From: Acidovorax sp. YS12
GTDB taxonomy: Bacteria; Pseudomonadota; Gammaproteobacteria; Burkholderiales; Burkholderiaceae_C
Reading direction: 5' to 3'
DNA: 64,000 nt
Assembly: GCA_021496925.1 (NCBI GenBank)
Contig: CP053915.1
Location: forward strand, 1,178,001-1,242,000
In this document: positions 52,566 through 60,120 of the stretch, one piece after another
Layout: every line of letters starts with the position of its first letter
Position numbering within the stretch: position 1 is the first letter of the stretch
The notes under the pieces: model-generated
What the model was told of the DNA's origin: nothing
The model's input: only the letters and a program-made list of their open reading frames with translations
The model's database searches: none
Translations under genes and position numbers: made by a program

Positions 52566-53462
52566 ATGACCTCTCCCAGCGCCCCCCTCACCGGCAGCAT
52601 CGTCGCCCTCGTCACGCCCATGCACGAGGATGGCAGCGTGGACTACCCCACCCTGCGTACATTGATCGACTGGCACATCCAGGAGGGCACGGACTGCATC
52701 GGCGTGGTCGGCACCACCGGCGAGTCCCCCACGGTGAACGTGGAAGAGCATTGCGAGATCATCCGCGTGGCCGTGGAACAGGCCGCCAGGCGCGTGCCCA
52801 TCATGGCCGGCTGCGGCGCCAACTCGACGGCCGAAGCCATCGAACTGGCCAGGTTCGCCAAGAAGGTCGGTGCCGACAGCCAGTTGCAGGTCGTGCCCTA
52901 CTACAACAAGCCCACGCAAGAAGGCCAGTACCAGCACTTCAAGGCCATTGCCGAAGCCACCGGCGACCTGCCCATCGTCCTGTACAACGTACCCGGCCGC
53001 TCGGTCGCGGACATGCAGCACGACACGGTGCTGCGCCTGGCGCAAGTGCCGGGCGTGATCGGCATCAAGGAAGCCACGGGCAACATCGAGCGTGCCCAAT
53101 GGCTGATCCGCGACGTGCCCAAGGGCTTTGCCGTCTACTCGGGCGATGATCCGACGGCCGTGGCGCTGATGCTGTGCGGCGGCCAGGGCAACATCAGCGT
53201 GACGGCCAACGTGGCGCCGCGCCTGATGCACGAACTGTGCGTGGCCGCCATCGCGGGCGACGCACGCCGCGCCATGCAGATCCAGTTCCAGCTGATGCCA
53301 GTGCACAAGCACCTGTTTGTGGAAGCCAATCCCATCCCCGTGAAGTGGGCGATGTCCCGCATGGGCCTGTGCAAGGGCACCATGCGCCTGCCCATGACCC
53401 CCCTGAGCACCGCCAACGAACCAGTGGTCGAAGGCGCGCTGCGCGCCGCCGGCCTGCTGTGA
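52566..53462 (+). CDS. dapA: 4-hydroxy-tetrahydrodipicolinate synthase
   Basis: The product is 298 aa and condenses pyruvate with aspartate semialdehyde, the first step committed to lysine and diaminopimelate. GTTGES (Thr pair), the catalytic Tyr in YNVPGRSVADM and the Schiff-base Lys in GIKEATGN are all present. bamC follows 43 bp downstream, an arrangement also found in E. coli and many proteobacteria, so the two probably share the promoter in front of dapA. Confidence 0.97.
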   Translation: MTSPSAPLTGSIVALVTPMHEDGSVDYPTLRTLIDWHIQEGTDCIGVVGTTGESPTVNVEEHCEIIRVAVEQAARRVPIMAGCGANSTAEAIELARFAKKVGADSQLQVVPYYNKPTQEGQYQHFKAIAEATGDLPIVLYNVPGRSVADMQHDTVLRLAQVPGVIGIKEATGNIERAQWLIRDVPKGFAVYSGDDPTAVALMLCGGQGNISVTANVAPRLMHELCVAAIAGDARRAMQIQFQLMPVHKHLFVEANPIPVKWAMSRMGLCKGTMRLPMTPLSTANEPVVEGALRAAGLL

Positions 53463-53505
53463 CCCGGCACCGCTTCACCCGTACCAGACAACCGAGGACG
53501 ACCGC

Positions 53506-54609
53506 GTGAACACAACGACCCGTGTAGGCCTGCTGGGCGTAGCCCTGGCCCTGAGCGCCTGCGCCAGCAGCTCCTTCGAAGGCGACAAGATCGACTACAA
53601 GAGCGCCGTCAAGGGCTCCACCCTGGAGGTGCCGCCCGATTTGACGCAGCTCTCGCGCGACAGCCGCTACACCACGCCCGACGGTGTGGTATCGGCCGCG
53701 GCCTACCAGGCCGGCCAGGATGCCAAGCCGGCCTCGCCCACCGCCAAGACCGGTGCCGTCAGCCTGGGCGATGTGCGCATCGAGCGCGACGGCAACCAGC
53801 GCTGGCTGGTAGTCAAGCGCCCGACCGAGGCCCTGTGGGATCCGGTGCGCACCTTCTGGGCCGACAGCGGCTTCAACTTGGCCACGGAAAATCCCGACAT
53901 CGGCATCATGGAAACCGAGTGGGCCGAGAACCGCGCCAAACTGCCGCAGGATGTGATCCGCCAGACCATCGGCAAGGTGTTCGACTCGCTGTACTCGACG
54001 GGCGAGCGCGACAAGTTCCGCACCCGCCTGGAGCGCAACGCCAACGGCGACACCGAGATCTATATCAGCCACCGCGGCATGGTCGAGGTCTACAGCTCGG
54101 AGCGCAAGGATTCGACCGTGTGGCAACCGCGTCCGGTCGATCCCGAACTGGAGACCGAATTCCTGCGCCGCCTCATGGTCAAGCTGGGCGTGAGCCAGGA
54201 AGAGTCCAAGGCCCTGGCCAGCACCCCTGTGCAGCGCCCGGCCTCGGCGCGTTCCGTGACCTTGAACGGTGCCCCGGCGATCGAAATGGACGAAGGCTTC
54301 GACCGCGCATGGCGCCGCGTCGGCCTGTCGCTGGACCGGACCGGCTTCACCGTGGAAGACCGCGACCGCAGCCAGGGGCTGTACTTCGTGCGCTACGTCG
54401 ACCCCGGCAGCGCCGACAAGAAGGAACCCGGCTTCTTCGGCAAGCTGTTTGGCGGTTCGTCGGCCGCCACCCCGCCGCTCAAGTACCGCGTTCAAGTGCG
54501 TGGCGAAAGCGCGAAGTCCACGGTCACGGTGCTCAACGCCACTGGTGCCCCAGACAGCTCCCCCAATGCGGCACGCATCGTCAAGGTGCTCGCCGACGAC
54601 CTCAAGTAA
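53506..54609 (+). CDS. bamC: Outer membrane assembly lipoprotein BamC
   Basis: This 367-aa lipoprotein (signal LLGVALALSAC) belongs to the BAM complex that inserts outer-membrane beta-barrel proteins. The unstructured N-terminal part with LEVPPDLTQL, the family hallmark that lies against BamD, is followed by two helix-grip domains (from about residues 95 and 245). It starts at GTG, with GAGGA nine bases before. It is downstream of dapA, and two stem-loops follow. Confidence 0.93.
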   Translation: MNTTTRVGLLGVALALSACASSSFEGDKIDYKSAVKGSTLEVPPDLTQLSRDSRYTTPDGVVSAAAYQAGQDAKPASPTAKTGAVSLGDVRIERDGNQRWLVVKRPTEALWDPVRTFWADSGFNLATENPDIGIMETEWAENRAKLPQDVIRQTIGKVFDSLYSTGERDKFRTRLERNANGDTEIYISHRGMVEVYSSERKDSTVWQPRPVDPELETEFLRRLMVKLGVSQEESKALASTPVQRPASARSVTLNGAPAIEMDEGFDRAWRRVGLSLDRTGFTVEDRDRSQGLYFVRYVDPGSADKKEPGFFGKLFGGSSAATPPLKYRVQVRGESAKSTVTVLNATGAPDSSPNAARIVKVLADDLK

Positions 54610-54615
54610 TTCCCC

Positions 54616-54662
54616 TTTCTCCATCCGTCGATCCAGATCTCGGATCTCGATGAATGGAGAAA
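54616..54662. other. Stem-loop after bamC
   Basis: TTTCTCCAT (54616-54624) pairs perfectly with ATGGAGAAA (54654-54662), and inside it GATCC faces GGATC. It stands seven bases after the bamC stop. It may be part of the bamC 3' end or an attenuator before the strong terminator that follows. Confidence 0.55.
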
Positions 54663-54710
54663 CGGCATCGCGTTGATGCGCAGTGCCGCGCGGCCTGAAA
54701 CCCAAACCCC

Positions 54711-54753
54711 AATAAAAAACCCGATCACAGTTCATGCGATCGGGTTTTTTATT
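54711..54753. terminator. Strong bidirectional terminator between bamC and the lipoprotein gene
   Basis: A perfect 16-bp inverted repeat (AATAAAAAACCCGATC and its complement at 54738-54753) surrounds an 11-base loop. A-runs on one side and T-runs on the other make it a factor-independent terminator in both directions, fitting the two converging genes. Confidence 0.92.
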
Positions 54754-54797
54754 GGCCTGCACCAGGCCCCGCGGAGGCCGTGGTGCAGAGACAGGAA

Positions 54798-55064
54798 TTA
54801 CTTGGCTTCGGAAGCAGCGCCAGCGGCAGCCGTGGCGGCCGCATCGGCAGCAGCCTTGGCAGCGTCCGCAGCAGCATCCGTGGCGGCGGAAGCGGCAGCC
54901 TCGGCAGCGGAAGCCGCTGCTTCGGGAGCGGGGGCCGCTGCTGCGGGTGCTGCTTCAGCGGGGGCAGCAGCAGGAGCCGGTGCCGGAGCGGGTTCTTCCT
55001 TCTTGCCGCAAGCAGCGAGGGCAGCAGCAGCGATCACGGCAGCCAGGACGAGGGACTTGTTCAT
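54798..55064 (-). CDS. Small Ala-rich lipoprotein
   Basis: The product is 88 aa. A short signal peptide ends in LAAC (lipobox), followed by GKKEEPAPAPAP and a tail that is almost all Ala, with Glu, Asp, Ser and Thr spaced in a helical pattern. It resembles the Braun-type or entericidin-like small lipoproteins only in general form; no named family was recognised. It is a single-gene unit with its own TATAAT box and the shared terminator. Confidence 0.8.
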   Translation of the reverse strand: MNKSLVLAAVIAAAALAACGKKEEPAPAPAPAAAPAEAAPAAAAPAPEAAASAAEAAASAATDAAADAAKAAADAAATAAAGAASEAK

Positions 55065-55176
55065 TTCAGTTTCCTAAAAAGGGAGGGAGAGAATCTGGAA
55101 ATGCCATAACGGCCCGGTTTTCAGCCGCAGTCGCTCTGGCAGAGTCGCTAGGTACGCGAATTTGACTCAGCTCAGA

Positions 55177-55182
55177 ATTATA
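55177..55182 (-). promoter_or_regulatory. Candidate -10 (TATAAT) for the small lipoprotein gene
   Basis: A perfect TATAAT on the minus strand lies in an AT-rich patch about 113 bp before the lipoprotein ATG. A TTGACA stands only nine bases upstream, too close to be its -35; the region also holds AGAATATTCT, a ten-base palindrome. Confidence 0.45.
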
Positions 55183-55261
55183 AGAATATTCTGTCAATAG
55201 TGGCTAACACCGAGGGTTAGACCTCACGTTCCAAAACGCAAATTTATGCAAACGCTCGATG

Positions 55262-55765
55262 CTAAAGCCCCAGGACCGTCGCCGGAAAGCCTGGTGCACT
55301 GCGCCGCAGCAGCCACTCATCCAGCGTTTCCCGGAGCAACACCCGGCGATCCGGCTCGTTGCCCGTCACGCCAACGCAGCGCTCGGCATCGAGCCGGTGC
55401 AACACCCAGGCAGGGGACCACAACGCGCTCGGCACATCGGCAGGGTTGGCGGCTGGGCTGCGCCGGCAGGTGATCTTGTGGTCCCAGGTGCCACGCCAGC
55501 GCACGAAGCGCGCATGGCGGCGCACCACCTCGTCGTAGGTCCGGGCGAGCAGCGTCAGGCGCCGCCCCTGGCGGACCCAGGCATTCAGCGCGTCGATCAC
55601 CACGCTTTCACCCAACGGCCAGTCCCAGAAATCCGCGTCGCTCAAGACCAGCTCGGACCAGCCTTCGCGCGCGGCGCAATCCAGTGCGGCACGCACCAGT
55701 CCCTGGAAATCCTCACGTCCGGCGAAACGCCCCAGGGGCAACAGCGCTGGCTGCGCGTCCGTCAT
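55262..55765 (-). CDS. Conserved hypothetical protein
   Basis: The product is 167 aa, with no signal peptide or membrane segment. Recognisable features are LVLSDADFWDWPLGESVVIDAL near the middle and a C-terminal RRVLLRETLDEWLLRRSAPGF. I do not recognise a catalytic motif. It begins nine bases after the ribosomal-oxygenase gene and must be co-transcribed with it. Confidence 0.75.
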   Translation of the reverse strand: MTDAQPALLPLGRFAGREDFQGLVRAALDCAAREGWSELVLSDADFWDWPLGESVVIDALNAWVRQGRRLTLLARTYDEVVRRHARFVRWRGTWDHKITCRRSPAANPADVPSALWSPAWVLHRLDAERCVGVTGNEPDRRVLLRETLDEWLLRRSAPGFPATVLGL

Positions 55766-55774
55766 GGCCGCAAC

Positions 55775-56899
55775 TCAGCGGGCGTGCGCCCAGCCCGCCT
55801 CGCACCAGGAAGCCAGCAATTCCAGCGCATCGTCGCTGGCCTTTGCCAAGTCAGCGGGGGACAGAGTTCGCGCATCGGCCAGCCGGCGCATCAATGCGGC
55901 ATCCTTGCCCGAGGCAAGGTAGCTTTCGCCATTGACGAATACGTGCTTGGCGTCGTACATCATGCGCGTGCGCCGGTCGAGCGCCACGGCCTCCATCATG
56001 CCCCTGGGCTCGCCCGGCTCGAACCACACGTTCGGCTTGGGCTCGGTCATGTATTCGCCCAGCGCACGCTCCAGTGCCAGGGGCTGGGCCAGTGCACGTT
56101 GCAGGGCCTCACGGGCGAATTCCTGGAGTGCGGCGGGAATGGCGCCAGGCTGGCTCACTGCCTCCTGCTGCGGGTCGCGGTAAACGACCGGATGCTTGCC
56201 GTCATCCTCTTCATCCTCATCGGTCAGCCGCAGCAGCAACTCGCGCGCCATCTCGCCGCGCTCGGGCGAGCGAAAGCCGATGGAATAGGTCATGCATTCC
56301 CCTTCCGCGATGCCGTCGTGCGCCCAGCGCGGCGGCAGGTAGAGCATGTCGCCCGGCTCCAGCACGTACTCCTGCTCCGGCACGAAGTCGGTGAGGATCT
56401 TCAGCGGCACGCCCTCCTGCAGGTGCAGGTTCTTCTGGCGCCCGATGCGCCAGCGGCGCTTGCCATGGGCTTGCAGCAGGAACACGTCGTAGCTGTCGAA
56501 GTGCGGCCCCACGCCACCGCCGTCCGTGGCATAGCTGATCATCAGATCGTCCAGGCGTGCCTCGGGCACGAAACGGAACTGCTGCATCAGCGCATGCACG
56601 GCATCGTCGTGCAGATCCACGCCCTGCACCAGCAGCGTCCAGCGCGGTGTTTGCAGCGTGGGCAAGGCCCGGCGCGCGAAAGGGCCGTGGCGCAGGGTCC
56701 AGCCCGCCTCCTGGTGCTGGATCAGGCGCGACTCGACGCCCTCCTGTCCCGCCAGCGCCAGCAACTGCGTGCGCAGAACCGGCGGCGCGAAGCCCGGGAT
56801 GGCCTGGCGTACCAGCAGGGGCTTCTTGTGCCAGTGGCGCTGCATGAACTGCGCGGGCGTCAGGCCGCCGAGCAGGGTGAGGGGTTGGTCGGTTTTCAT
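55775..56899 (-). CDS. JmjC-type cupin, ribosomal protein arginine hydroxylase (RoxA/YcfD-like)
   Basis: The product is 374 aa, a 2-oxoglutarate/Fe(II) oxygenase of the YcfD/RoxA type that in E. coli hydroxylates ribosomal protein L16. The HxD motif is in VGPHFDSYDVFLLQAHG, with the KRRWRIG strand and the third histidine in PPRWAHDGIAEGE. A winged-helix-like C-terminal domain (YMTEPKPNVWFEPGE) follows. The start at MKTDQPLTLLGG is set by homology. It is divergent from the SlyD-like gene by 52 bp. Confidence 0.88.
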   Translation of the reverse strand: MKTDQPLTLLGGLTPAQFMQRHWHKKPLLVRQAIPGFAPPVLRTQLLALAGQEGVESRLIQHQEAGWTLRHGPFARRALPTLQTPRWTLLVQGVDLHDDAVHALMQQFRFVPEARLDDLMISYATDGGGVGPHFDSYDVFLLQAHGKRRWRIGRQKNLHLQEGVPLKILTDFVPEQEYVLEPGDMLYLPPRWAHDGIAEGECMTYSIGFRSPERGEMARELLLRLTDEDEEDDGKHPVVYRDPQQEAVSQPGAIPAALQEFAREALQRALAQPLALERALGEYMTEPKPNVWFEPGEPRGMMEAVALDRRTRMMYDAKHVFVNGESYLASGKDAALMRRLADARTLSPADLAKASDDALELLASWCEAGWAHAR

Positions 56900-56951
56900 G
56901 GCAAAGGCAGTCAGCCCCGCGGGGCATGGGTCAAGCTGCGACAATTCTCCT

Positions 56952-57476
56952 ATGGAAATCACCCCCCAATGCGTGGTCGCTTTGACCTGGATCTTGAAAG
57001 ACACACTGGACGAGGAACTGGACGTCCTGGCCGAGCCCGTCGAGTTTCTCGTGGGCGGCGACGATCTGCTCGCCCGCATCGAGGAAGCCCTGCAGGGCCA
57101 CCGTGCGGGCGCCACCGTGGCGCTGCACCTGGAGCCCGAGGAAGCCTTCGGCGACTACCAGGACCAGCTCATCTTCCTGGAACCCCGGGGGCTGTTCCCC
57201 GATGCGCTGGAGGAAGGCATGACGTTCGAAGGCAGCGCCCTGCCCCAGGGCTGCAGCCCGGCCGCACCGCGCGATTCCCTCTACACCGTGACGGACATCT
57301 ACCCCGAGCATGTGGTGCTCGACGGCAACCACCCGCTCGCCGGCATCGCCCTGCGGCTGACCCTGATGGTGCATGGGGTGCGCGAGGCGACCGAGGAAGA
57401 GATCGGCAGCGGCTCTGCGGGCACGGGGTTCTTTCGCATTCAGCCCGGTGCCGCAGGAAGCGGCCTGCTGCACTGA
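56952..57476 (+). CDS. SlyD-like FKBP-type peptidyl-prolyl isomerase
   Basis: The product is 174 aa. An FKBP core is interrupted by the IF chaperone insert, as in SlyD: QCVVALTWILKDTLDEELD, then FLVGGDDLLARIEEALQG, then AEPVEF and the ALRLTLMVHGVREAT return strand. The His-rich metal-binding tail of E. coli SlyD is absent. It should speed prolyl isomerisation and act as a folding helper. It lies head-to-head with the ribosomal-oxygenase gene. Confidence 0.85.
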   Translation: MEITPQCVVALTWILKDTLDEELDVLAEPVEFLVGGDDLLARIEEALQGHRAGATVALHLEPEEAFGDYQDQLIFLEPRGLFPDALEEGMTFEGSALPQGCSPAAPRDSLYTVTDIYPEHVVLDGNHPLAGIALRLTLMVHGVREATEEEIGSGSAGTGFFRIQPGAAGSGLLH

Positions 57477-57488
57477 GCCAGAGCTGCG

Positions 57489-57959
57489 TCAATAGCGCGA
57501 GATCTGTCCATTGACCATGCGCACGCGGTCGCCCACGCGCAGGTCGCCGGGCGAGCTGACATCGTAGGCGCGCATGCCGCCCTGGTCGAGCTGGATGCTG
57601 ATGCGGTAGGCCTGGGTATAGCCCTGGTTCATGCGCCCTTCGATGGTGTTGCCCGCCACGGCACCGCCCACGGCGCCCAGCACCGTGGCGGCCGTGCGGC
57701 CGCTGCCGCCGCCGATCTGGTTGCCCAGAATGCCCCCCACCACGCCGCCGAGCACGGCACCGCCGCCCGAGGTGTTGCCGCCCTGCGGCACCTGCATGAC
57801 GTCGATGCGCGAGACACGGCCATACTCGGTCGGGTAGGCCTGCTGCGGGTACGAAGGATAGGACTGGTGGTGCTGGCGCGGCGGCGCGGCGCATGCCGCC
57901 AGCGTGGAGGCCAGCACGATGCTGGAGATCAGGGATACACCGCGAGGGATGGAAGGCAT
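57489..57959 (-). CDS. Glycine-zipper lipoprotein (SlyB/Rick_17kDa-like)
   Basis: The product is 156 aa. A lipoprotein signal (SSIVLASTLAAC) precedes a Tyr/Pro/Gln-rich linker and a glycine-zipper helix pair (GGAVLGGVVGGILGNQIGGG, TAATVLGAVGGAVAGNTIEG), the 2TM_GZ/17-kDa antigen fold, with a C-terminal beta part (YDVSSPGDLRVGDRVRMVNG). It is likely an outer-membrane stress lipoprotein. The start is preceded by AGGAGA. Confidence 0.88.
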   Translation of the reverse strand: MPSIPRGVSLISSIVLASTLAACAAPPRQHHQSYPSYPQQAYPTEYGRVSRIDVMQVPQGGNTSGGGAVLGGVVGGILGNQIGGGSGRTAATVLGAVGGAVAGNTIEGRMNQGYTQAYRISIQLDQGGMRAYDVSSPGDLRVGDRVRMVNGQISRY

Positions 57960-58170
57960 GGAATTCTCCTGTGTTGTGGCAGCCGCCGGTTTCGGTGGCG
58001 CTGCGCTTGGTGGGTGGGATGGGCCCTTCGCGGCAATGTTCCCATGATTTTGTTGCAGAGTTGCACATGCCGGCCCGCCTGCCCTGGGGGCATCGGTGCC
58101 GCCAGGCCTTCCAGCGCTACCATGCGCCAAGACAAACCATCGCCCGCCCCAAAGCCTGGAAAGCCACGCC

Positions 58171-60069
58171 ATGACGCCCCACCCGCCAGGTGATGACCCC
58201 GGCCGCGATGCGCCTGCCGCCCCGTGGCGTGGCCGCATGGCCGCACCATGGCGCTTCACCGTCGTGCTGGTGTGCGCCCTGGCCGTGGCCGGCATCTGGC
58301 TGGCCACGCTGCAGCGCATCACATTCGAGCGCGAGCAGGCCGCCAGCGCGGCCATGCAATCCAATGCCAACCTGGCGATCGCCTTCGAGCAGCAGATGTT
58401 CCGCACCCTCAAGGCGGCGGAGCAGATCGCCGCCTTCGTGCGCGAAGAATACCTGCGCAGCGGCCCCGGCATCCCGCTGCAGCGGTGGGTGCAGGACGAT
58501 GTGATCCGCGAGGAAATGTTCACCATCGTCAGCGTGGTGGACGAAGCCGGGAACGTCGCCGCCAGCAGCCGCCCGCCCACGGGCCCGGTGAACTATGCCG
58601 ACCGCGATTTCTTCATGGCGCAGCACAACGAGCGGCCCGACCACCTCTTCGTCAGCCCGCCGGTGCTGGGCCGCATCTCGGGCCTTTGGCAGGTGCCGAT
58701 GTCGCTGCGCATCACGCGCCCGGACGGCAGCTTCGGCGGGGTGGTGGTCATGTCGGTCGATCCGTCCCACCTCACCGACTTCTACCGCCAGGCGCGCCTG
58801 GGCACGCAGGGCCTGCTGGAAGTGAGTGGCCTCGACGGCATGGTACGCGCCCGGGAAACCGGCGGACAAGCCCGCTTCGGCATGCCGGCGCACGCCATGC
58901 CCTGGATGCAGCGCCAGGCCGCCATTCCCGAGGGCAGTTTCGTGGACAGCGGCCAGGCCAGCGACGGCGTGGCGCGCATCGTCAGCTACCGCACCATGCG
59001 CGACTATCCCCTGGTGCTCGCCGTGGGCACGGCCTATGCGCAGGCCATGGCGCCGGCGCAGCAGCGCCGCAGCAGCTACCTCGCCGTCGCCGGCGGCGCC
59101 ACGGCGACGCTGCTGGGCGGCACCGGGCTGCTGCTGTGGGTGCTGGCACGCCAGCGCCGCGTGGCGCAGGCCCTGCACGCCAACGAGGCGCTGTTCCGCG
59201 CCACCTTCCACCAGGCGGCCATGGGCATCGCGCACATCACGCCGCAGGGGCAGATCCTGCGCGCCAACGAGAAATACTGCCGCATGCTGGGCTACGACGG
59301 CGAGGCGCTGCGCACGCGCACCCTGTTCGACCTCAGCGAAGGGCCAGCCCGCGACGCCGCCCGCCAGTTCCTGGCCGAGCGCCTGGCCGACCACTCCCAA
59401 GCGCTTTCGCCGGAGATCGAGAAGCCCTACCTGCGCAAGGACGGCTCGACCCTGTGGGCCTGCGAGGCGCTGGGCGTGGTGCGGGACGCCGGCGGCAAGC
59501 CCGACTTCCTGGTGGCGGTGGTCCAGGACATCACCGCGCGCAAGAACCTGGAGGCGCGCCTGGCGCACGACGCGCGCCACGACGCCCTCACCGGCCTGCC
59601 CAACCGGCTGCTGTTCCAGGACCGCTTCACGCAGGTGCTCGATTCGGCGCGCCGCCATGGCCGGCGCGCCGCCGTGCTTTACCTGGACCTCGATGGCTTC
59701 AAGGCCGTGAACGACCTGCACGGCCACGCGGCGGGCGACCTGCTGCTGCGCCAGGTGGCGCAGCGCCTGCAGGGCTGCGTGCGCGCCGAGGACACGGTGT
59801 CGCGTTTCGGCGGCGACGAATTCGGCATCGTGCTGGCCACGGCCGACGCAGCGGACGACTGCGCCCAGGTGGCCGCCAAGGTCCTGCGCGTGCTGGCGCT
59901 GCCCTTCGACCTGGATGGCGTCCGGGTGCAGGTATCCGCCAGCGTGGGCGCGGCGCTGTTCCCCGACCATGGCGACGACATCGACACGCTGGTGGCGCGC
60001 GCCGACGGCGCCATGTACGCGGCCAAGAAGGCCGGCAAGAACCGCTTCTGCAGCCACGCTCCTGATTGA
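58171..60069 (+). CDS. Membrane diguanylate cyclase: Cache-PAS-GGDEF
   Basis: The product is 632 aa. One transmembrane segment near the N-terminus (FTVVLVCALAVAGIWLATL), a periplasmic PDC/dCache sensor (~residues 45-290), a second segment (AGGATATLLGGTGLLLWVLA), a PAS domain (~330-450) and a GGDEF domain (~460-625). The active-site motif RFGGDEFGI is intact, with an RAED inhibitory site five residues before it, so it should make c-di-GMP in response to a periplasmic ligand. The start at MTPHPPGDDP is one of several possible. The stop TGA overlaps repeat copy 9. Confidence 0.92.
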   Translation: MTPHPPGDDPGRDAPAAPWRGRMAAPWRFTVVLVCALAVAGIWLATLQRITFEREQAASAAMQSNANLAIAFEQQMFRTLKAAEQIAAFVREEYLRSGPGIPLQRWVQDDVIREEMFTIVSVVDEAGNVAASSRPPTGPVNYADRDFFMAQHNERPDHLFVSPPVLGRISGLWQVPMSLRITRPDGSFGGVVVMSVDPSHLTDFYRQARLGTQGLLEVSGLDGMVRARETGGQARFGMPAHAMPWMQRQAAIPEGSFVDSGQASDGVARIVSYRTMRDYPLVLAVGTAYAQAMAPAQQRRSSYLAVAGGATATLLGGTGLLLWVLARQRRVAQALHANEALFRATFHQAAMGIAHITPQGQILRANEKYCRMLGYDGEALRTRTLFDLSEGPARDAARQFLAERLADHSQALSPEIEKPYLRKDGSTLWACEALGVVRDAGGKPDFLVAVVQDITARKNLEARLAHDARHDALTGLPNRLLFQDRFTQVLDSARRHGRRAAVLYLDLDGFKAVNDLHGHAAGDLLLRQVAQRLQGCVRAEDTVSRFGGDEFGIVLATADAADDCAQVAAKVLRVLALPFDLDGVRVQVSASVGAALFPDHGDDIDTLVARADGAMYAAKKAGKNRFCSHAPD

Positions 60070-60111
60070 ATAGCTGCTAGCGCTTTCTGGATAAGGGTTT
60101 GCGCCGTTTTC
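60064..60111 (+). repeat. Dispersed hairpin repeat, copy 9 (overlaps the cyclase stop)
   Basis: It reads TTGAATAGCTGCTAGCGC, TTTCTGGATAAGGG and a diverged end. The TGA stop of the upstream gene is formed at the repeat edge. It is the only feature between two converging genes, which suits a terminator. Confidence 0.75.
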
Positions 60112-60120
60112 CATACCCAA

